Positions 56,301 to 64,000 of a DNA stretch of 64,000 nucleotides are shown here, one piece after another. How positions within the stretch are numbered: the first letter of the stretch is position 1; the number at the start of each line of letters is the position of its first letter. Both the position numbers and the translations under genes were made by a program. The notes under the pieces were generated by a model. That model saw only the letters and a program-made list of their open reading frames with translations. It ran no database searches and had not been told where the DNA came from. The stretch is from assembly GCA_029582265.1 (NCBI GenBank), contig CM055816.1:39774913-39838912 (forward strand). The letters are read 5' to 3'. Source of the DNA: Zoroaster sp. YZ-2022. Taxonomy: Eukaryota > Echinodermata > Asteroidea > Forcipulatida > Zoroasteridae.

Positions 56301-57990
56301 TGTTCAACCACTCCTTACTAAAGCATAAAGGCCGTGCGTGCTTCTTCTGTATGCTTAACGGTTAGCAGCACTGTGAAAGGGGAAACGTGTACAGTGCTAA
56401 AACACAAACACAAAACGGCTGTTTATTGGGGCCCTGCCTGCATGTGTGCGTGTGGGGTGGGATTTATATGTGCCGTCGCGTTGTCACCGCACGTACGCCT
56501 GCAAGTGGACTATGGAATGGCGAACAGCCATATCGAACTCGTAGTCTATAGATTTCTTTCCACGATAGCTGCAAAATGACTTATTGACAATGACATTTTG
56601 AAATTCAAACCCCACCTCCCGTCATTATATTTATAATTTACCATGTACATATCAGTGTGTAATAATTATCATCAGATTGAAATCAACAGTGCATCAGAGT
56701 ATAAGTCCAGATTTGGGAAACAGGACGTCAAAATTTGTTATTCTTTTGGAAAACTGGGTGTCCAAATATTTTAACTCATATCATTAAACCATATGTGGTA
56801 AATTGCGTATAAACAAGGTGTCCATTTAAAGCAAACAAGCCCGTCCAAAAGACACCCAAGGTATTGCAAGCGAATTTTACCAGTCCATGAGCCAGGGGCT
56901 GAAATTTCACATATTGTACCACTGAGGGACTAAATCTCACTACCATGATTTTTGTGTTACTATATGTCCCTAGTTTACAAAAAAATGATAGCCTCTTCAG
57001 GAGCATGTTAGATCTATATGGTTTTAATGCTTTTTGTATGACGTCACCAGATGAAAAAAGATACACACGATTATATAATATTTTAGGGTTCATCTCCTTT
57101 GCAAGTTAATTGCATCTTTGAAAGCGGTTAATTCTATGTTTCTCTGGTTATGGAGAGATAATTTTAACCAAACTCTGTGTTTAGGGGACATCTTTCAATG
57201 AGGTCTAATAAAGTTGTTAGTTGTGTTACAAAATAAATAGTTAAAGCAACAACGAAGGAAGTTCATCCAGGCTCGCTTGCAGTGTTTATTTATAGTTTTT
57301 TTACTGTTTTGAGAAAACGTTTTCTTTGTATTACCTTTTTTTCATCAGCTGGGTTGTGTAGCCTCACAAACTTGTTACCATATTATACTTTTTGTGAAAA
57401 TGTTGTACAGAGATACATTAAATAAAATGTCACGAATGTGCATTAAACAGATAGAAATTACTTTTCTCCAGACCAGTGTTTTATAGCATTAAATTTTTAA
57501 ACTTTGAACCATATCTTCACAGAGTGAGGAAGAAAACATGTAAAAGTTGTGGTAACATCAATTTGAAAGTTACATACTTTCACCAATCTAATGAAAGTTT
57601 TTTAAATCCTGAAAACAAAAAAGTTGAGGAGAATACAAGACACATAGCCTCTTTTATAACATTTACATTGTATGTATTTTACTGTTTGTATTAGTGAATA
57701 CCTTTAAAGTAGTTATGAATTGAATTTAATATTTCTATTGGTATCATTGTGCCTTCAAACATCTTTCTAGATGAGATGGAGATGGCGCACTATAAATATA
57801 ATAAATTGTTGGTTATTGCATGCATGTAGTTACTAATCCGCACCACCAACTGGAATCACTGACCGATTGAGTCTATTTTACAAGTAATATTATTGGCCTT
57901 CATGTTGATCTTCATCATAGGGATCGGCAAGACCAGTCAGTTGCCATCTCATAGGCCCTAGGTTGCTTGGTGAGTTTAACTCGGAATCAC
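53380..57990. other. No gene recognised
   Basis: Mixed-composition sequence with many short frames on both strands and none with a recognisable domain, conserved motif or repeat copy within the window. Exons of an unrecognised gene are possible, but I cannot support any. Confidence 0.4.
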
Positions 57991-58004
57991 CGATTGAGTC
58001 TGTA

Positions 58005-61000
58005 TCAGAATGAAATGTCACTTTCAGTTTGCTCTTCATCAGAATCGTCATCCTTCATGTTGTCACATGGTAGGCAGCCACACATGGTTGCAGTATTTCA
58101 ATCCATTCACCATGCACTCGCAGTCGTGAAGCTTACACACTGCTTGCATTTGTTGGACAAGATAAGGGAATTCAAGAAACCACTGGTCAGGAGCTGGTGG
58201 TCCTGTCTATCCAACAGATGGTGGAGGCTGTTGTCTTCTTCACAATTCCATCCATGGCCATCACTCGGATTTGATTTGGGTACTTGTGTGTGGTTTCCAG
58301 ACTACGACGCCATATTGGCAGACTGATAGTCTCGCCCGTTTTGCATGCATGTTCAAGCAATTCTTACGGATATGGTAGTGTTGGTTTGAATCTGCTTTCT
58401 TTTTTCCCTTTTCTTTGCTTTTGAACACAGATGATGTCTCAGTTCATTTACCTTGTTGTGCCACACCCAGCTGCATACAAATGACAAATGAAAAGTGTCT
58501 TGAAGAACACTGAACAGACCATCACGGGACATCAAACCAATCCTCTTTCCCAACTGTGTGAAAGCCCTTCTTGGTACTTTGTGTGCTGTTAATGAGAAGT
58601 TTCATTGCATTAAGTTTTCTCTCTTTTCTCCAAATGCGCTTACTGAATCACATCCCAGGTAAAGGCATGCATTCCGGTAATGCTTTACAAACATCTGGCC
58701 AAATGTTGCCGAGCTGTACGGCTTTGCATTTGGCTACATCAATGAACCTTTTCACGATTCTTCGTTCCACACACTGATGAACATATTGTTTTGTAAGTTA
58801 CTGCTCAGAGCAAGCAGCAAGTACCGATATTAAAGACGTCTGTGTCTTCTGATGCAATGATAATTCGACTGATTCGACCCAGAGGCAGCATAAGTTGTGC
58901 ATGTAAGAACATGCGAGTATCGGCTTTTCCTGGTTTGGTGGTCTGTACAAAGCAGTCTAACACTTCAGCAGAGTTCTCTCACTTGTCAGTCTGTGGCAGC
59001 ACTTGTCCTCAATAAGTCATTATACACAAAGCAGTCTTTTGTTGTTACTAGTTTTGCTCTCAACTGTGGTTTTTCCAGTCGCGCAATGAGATAAGTTGAT
59101 CGGTTTGTTTGCTTCTGAAGAAGACAAAGAGACGTCTCCACTGCTTTATCCTGTGGCCACAACAGGTTGTATGCTTGAAGACAAACTTGTGAGTTTGACC
59201 CTCGTTTTTACTCTCTCTGCATTCTTGATTGAATTTTTCATCATATGTCAAATACTACACATCGATCCGATACTTCCTTATATCCAAGATGCAAGATTGA
59301 GAGAATAGTGTTTCTGGACAGCCCTCGAAAGTTTTGTTTTCTCTGTGCAGTTTTTTGAACCAAGTCATTGTCTCCGTCAATTATGCATGTAGAGGATTGA
59401 GGTATTGGACCAGCAGAAGCTGCCGCATTTTTCTCTCAAAATCAAAAGTGCTAGTGCAGCTTTTTAGTCTTCTTTGTGAGTACTCATCGCACTTCAATTA
59501 CACAATCGTACCGGCTGGCACCGGACCAAGTGGATGCTCCAAGACTTTTTCCATTCTGAGATTTCGACATGGAGATTGAAGCAACATTTGACCACCGCGA
59601 GAGCTTGGCGTGGTCTGCCTAAGCATCGTTTCTTTGTCTTCGGATCTGGACTGGACCTTGTTTGCTTTCTTCTTCACACATTAACTAACGTTTTCAGTTT
59701 CTGTTTGCTGGAGCTTGTCATGGAATTTTTGTCTGTTGTTCAATTCCTTTTCCTTCTGGAAGTGTTGCATGCAGTTTCACCCAATCTCCGGTTTGGCTCT
59801 TCTCAGACTGGGGTTGGGCATCAGGAGGAGCAGCGAGTGCCAGAGAAATGTACTCGATTTTAGATCGGGATGGATTGTTATTAAATGGATTAATCCAGCC
59901 ACTCTTCCATCACATCAACAAGTCATGATTGAACATCTGATTCATCTCTCTCTCAAGATACGTCGTGTTCTTCTCAAGATCATGATGACAAAAGAAGCGA
60001 CTGTGTGTCTCTGTCATGGAACGGAGCTGCTTTCAGACAACAGCCCTGTATTCAGCGGTGAGGTAATATCTCACTGACGGCCGGAAGGTTTGTAGACTGA
60101 AACCTTTAGCAATTCCTGCAGTTTGTGTGTGTCTTTATTAGCAGTTTCCCTAATAGTTTGGTCACAGGGATTCTCCTGAATGAATTTCACTTGTCCCAAC
60201 TGCAGAGGAGAAGCCTCCGTCCATAAGCTGGAGATGAACATCTGGTGTTCTTGTGGAAGTTCTTGTCATCTCCTTGCATAATACACAGACAGGTAGCGAC
60301 TGTGAAGCTTTGTCTGTCATGCAAAACACCATGGAAGTAATGCACGGATAGAAGACAAATGGAGAATCCAAACCCTTTTCTCTGAGGCCCTGGATGAGAT
60401 TGAGAAGCATTTTAATATCATATCCACATATGAGCAATCCAGAACTGAGCAAGCGCGACCAGCATTCAAACCCTTAAGTGGTCCAGACAGCAAACAACTG
60501 AAGGAGGTTTGGGAAACAAGATGGATCGACAAACAAAACCTTAACAAAGATTTTCTTGGTCTGTTGTCTCATGTAAGCTCCAGTACTTTGTTGGTTTCCT
60601 CTCTCTAGGTCAGCTGACTTTGCAGTATGTTGTTCACGAAAACCCTTTTAAGCCAATCCCTGACAAGGGCTTCAACATACCAATTTATGCAGTCGGATAC
60701 CCCCGATTATACCTTTCGTCCATCCATTACGCCGTCAATTGATCCTTCATAAACGTCATTGGCCTCAGTTTCTACCGCAAGGTCAAGGCAGGCCTGCATC
60801 TTTGAACCGCCAAGTCAACTATTCCCTAGCAAATTACATATTAGTGAAATGCCCCATTCTCAGAACAATATTACGGAATTTTTTTCTTGATGCTTCCAAG
60901 TTATTTCAGCTGCCTTTTGCATGCTACAGAGCCTGATCAAAAAACACAAACAACTGATTCCAGCACTGAGAGCTTTTTTGATCGAGAAAGCAACTGGCAT

Positions 61001-63013
61001 AGTACTCACAGAATCAGTTCTCATATCAGTGGCAGGGCATTTCACAGCAGGGGAGTGTAGCTGACTGTGTCTCTCAGTAACACAGCAATGTGTGGTCTCT
61101 CGTCATAATGTTGAAGCCAGTCCACCCACTAACTTTTTGATCCTTTTGTGTCAAGTTGGCGTACACAGAGACCAGATCCAAAGTTCTTGCCAATCGCAGA
61201 AGTGTTGTTCGAGCTCTTTCACAAGGTCAACAGTCAAAAGGCTTGATTCCCAGGTGACCAGCACGTTCTCCAGCATTGTACGGCTGTAAAATGCACGGTG
61301 GGAGTGGTGATGCTTCGTCTCTTTGCTTTGGTAGAGTTGATTTCTCTCTGGCAGTTCAGCTGAAAACCTTTTGTTGAACCACAATGTCTGTTAACACGAT
61401 GAGTATGTCCCACCACCACAGTGTGTCTCTTCCAACAGATCAATATTGTCGTAGGCTAGTGTAACAGGAACCTCTGGAGTAAATATTGATGGAAGAGTAA
61501 ATCCAACATCTGCCCGCGTTCCAGTTTCTTTGCAATGCAACAAAAGCTGTCTCAATTTCCTCCAGGTTGGAGTAAGATATGCCATGACTCCAAACGCATT
61601 CAAAGTTTTGATCAACTCAATATTAACAGTCAGTACGTTTATTACCGCCCATGGAAGTAAAATGTTGCTACATTGGAAAACACACCTCTACCAATAGCAT
61701 TATTAAGGCTATCTTGATCTCAAAAGAACTGGTTAGTCGACTAACACGAGGTAAGATTTGAACATTTACTCTTTCACCCTGAAAGCAGAAATTATTCAGA
61801 AATGTTTCAAGCGATGACGAGGCAAATATGTGAAGTCTGTGAAAGCCCATCAGGTTGTGGAGGCCACCATGATTCTCCCTTTTGGCTTCTGTGATGCTTG
61901 TATATTTCACTCTCTTATATACAGTGCTGCATCCTTTATAACCCAACTGGCATGATCAGACACTTGCTTTACATGTGTTTCTCATTTCTTTACTTTCAAA
62001 TCCATCCATTGAATGGCCAACGACTGAAGTGGATAAATTGTTCAAAGGTACAACAATGAGTTTTCCCGGATCATTAGAGAGAAAATTTTGGGGTTGTTTG
62101 AAAAACTCTGCTTTGTAAATTTCGTCAGGCAAGTTTTCTTCTTTGATGTTTCTTTTATGTCATATGTCATGAATACCTATTGAGGTCATATATTCAACAA
62201 ATTTGTCTGTAAGCTCTCACCATCTATCAACAACAAATATGGAGTGCATTAATACTGCAAACAACTCTGTTCTTACGTAAATGAACAATACACATATTGT
62301 GAGCCACATTCTCAGCTCTTGCATACATGTACATCTGGTCATCCTCATTGACTGTATCATCACGCGGAGCATAATATTGGTCTGTCTTGCTTGATCGGTC
62401 GTGTAATCTCTGTAACAGGACCCTACAGATATGAAAGCTTCAGCAGCTTACTAATTGCGGGAAGTTATGGCTAATATTTTTGTAATCATTCTTTTCAAAA
62501 GTAGCAACTTCGCACTGTTATGTCAAGAACGTAATCCGCACGATTGGACAAGAGTATCCTTGTTTCTGCCCCTCGGTTTATAATTTGGCCACAACCTTTA
62601 TCACAGAAGATACAACTTTTCTGATATACATGTGTCATCGCATTCCGATGAGGGTGTTCCTCTTAGCGATTTTCTCGAAATCGGACAATCACTGACAGGC
62701 TCAGCTTGGCGTTTACTTTTTGGGCAAGCGTCTTTTTTTCTATTAAACCGACATCTGCATTCTCTGTGGTAATATATATCAGAATGCTTGGGATTTCGAT
62801 GAAGACAACTTCTCAATATTGGCTCGAATGTTCTGAATTTTCGCAGCATTTAGAAGTGTGACCCATGAAGAACTATCTCTGGGACTTATACAAGGCTTTG
62901 AATTATTCAATGTGATTTTCCTCACAGATTATACATGACCGTCTACTGGAGCCTTTGCTTTTTTCCTGCAGTTTGTTTCCAGCCACTTTTTTCGGTTTCT
63001 TTTTGGTTGTCAT
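58005..63013 (-). pseudogene. Decayed member of an uncharacterised multicopy family
   Basis: Read on the minus strand from the ATG at 63013. Segments in order: MTTKKKPKKVAGNK and CIICEENH (62910-63013); DIYYHRECRCRFNRKK (about 62755); CDKGCGQIINRGAETRILL (62540-62610); TLAYDNIDLLEETHCGGGT (about 61410-61475); SGPLKGLNAGRACS and LHLSSIRALLPWCFA (60317-60490); LMDGGFSS and NPCDQTIRETANKDT (60130-60240); ADTRMFLHAQ and ASEDTDVF (58830-58920); GCDSVSAFGEKRE (58615-58660); then a Cys-rich tail with CECMVNGLKYC and an acidic end (58005-58130). Motif order and content recall large uncharacterised proteins abundant in cnidarian and deuterostome genomes. More than ten frameshifts and stops disable it. 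No introns are seen. Confidence 0.75.
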
Positions 63014-64000
63014 ATGATTGCATGTTATTTATATTTTAGTGCTGTGTAGGATGCTGGTTGTGATCAAAATTATTTTCCACAAAGTAGGAGTTTAATTGTT
63101 ATTCAACAAACCAACTAACCAGTTTCCAATTTGTTGGAAAAAATGTGAAACTTTGTCTTAAAAATGAGAGGAACAGGAAAATGTGGTTTGTACTTGTCCG
63201 TTGTCCAAATCCTCAGCACGATTATTCCCAAAAGTTAAACCCTTTGTATTACCAGTGCAACCATCATCATCGTCTCTTTATGTGTACGCACATGTACATG
63301 CACACAACATAACTTGTTGTGGTTTTGTGTACATGCACACACACACACACGGTCACCATTGCCACTTACCCTTTTCGAACTGCCGACCCCTGAGGAATAT
63401 TTTTATCACGGTGGCTAAGGTTTCACAAGCGTGGTGCTCTAAAATATCCAAAATAAAAGAACAGTCTTTACCATCACAGTGTAACATAGGAAAGAATAAT
63501 TTTAAAAATGCCTCAGCTTAAGTCGATTTAATTAGTATGAACGTAATCACGAAAACAATTTGTCATCTGCACAATGTCTGACTCGAAGCAAAATTCAAAG
63601 TGACAGCACTTAAGGTTAAAATGCTGAACTGCAGACTTTTTAAATTCAACACCGAGGCCGTTTTATCGTAAGCAATTGATGAAAACCAGCACCACAACCT
63701 TTCTTAAAGTATGCCATACAAACAACTGATGTAACAGGTCTTTTTTCAGTAAAATGTAACATATGTCAATAAATACTTTCTTGGATAACTTTATTTGAGA
63801 AAGTACAGCAGCATTGCAACAAGGAAAAACACTGTTACCTCAAAAGGACACACCGGAGTGGACAGAGCCGCCATGCTTGCCAAGTGACAAACACAACGGC
63901 CGTTTGAGCATGTACAGAACTCAATTATTCACTCTCCTCGTGTAAATACATAGGCTAAAAATGTTTACCACTATCTAAACAGCCGTTGGCTTTACAACAA
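63014..64000. other. No gene recognised
   Basis: Region upstream of the decayed minus-strand gene; it could contain that gene's former promoter. There is a (CA)n tract at 63338-63351. No domain or repeat was identified. Confidence 0.4.

Noticed and set aside
57476..57694. A 72-residue frame with a CKSCGN motif.
   Set aside because: A single CxxC with no second pair, AT-rich context and no neighbouring exon.

Overview
The window reads as nuclear DNA of an animal, most plausibly a marine invertebrate deuterostome such as an echinoderm or hemichordate. The evidence is a spliced THAP gene with GT-AG introns, tRNA-derived SINEs, Tx1/L1-like LINEs, hAT, Tc1/mariner and foldback transposons, and degenerate TTAGGG arrays. 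I see no prokaryotic operons, no rRNA and no CRISPR array. Species assignment is inference. One 500-base run of N (52880-53379) marks a scaffold gap.

Layout. 1-4195: gene-poor, with one short hAT-type MITE that has an 8-bp target duplication. 4196-11845: two LINE copies of one family, head to tail, separated by an (AAAT)n tract. The first is 5'-truncated; the second is nearly full length but frameshifted and split by a SINE. 12350-27895: a four-exon gene, built here from compatible splice sites, encoding an N-terminal THAP zinc finger and a C-terminal Harbinger-type DDE domain. Two of its three catalytic acidic residues appear replaced, which suggests a domesticated transposase. Its introns hold nested hAT elements, SINEs, a 149-bp satellite-like array and a 1-kb local duplication.

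28140-37160: an accessory repeat region with a Tc1-type MITE, SINEs, two elements of an unclassified family with GGTGTTCG ends, and minisatellites. 37816-49545: a subtelomere-like block in which degenerate TTAGGG tracts alternate with a conserved non-telomeric spacer. It has been invaded by two inverted Tc1 elements, a terminal-inverted-repeat element of unknown type and a second mariner-like element. Array units elsewhere serve as empty-site references. Within this block, 46216-47870 turns into GC-rich CCAGGG-like sequence, and I judge this largely to be a long-read basecalling artefact.

49546-52879: a second large GGTGTTCG-family element, split by 2.3 kb that includes a foldback transposon with arms of tandem repeats. 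53380-57980: no convincing gene. 58005-63013, minus strand: a decayed 5-kb intronless copy of a widespread uncharacterised metazoan protein family, whose D-T-D and G-C-D motifs resemble the core of XPG/PIN-type nucleases.

Most sequence here is mobile or repetitive. The only gene that looks functional is the THAP-DDE gene, which is itself transposon-derived.
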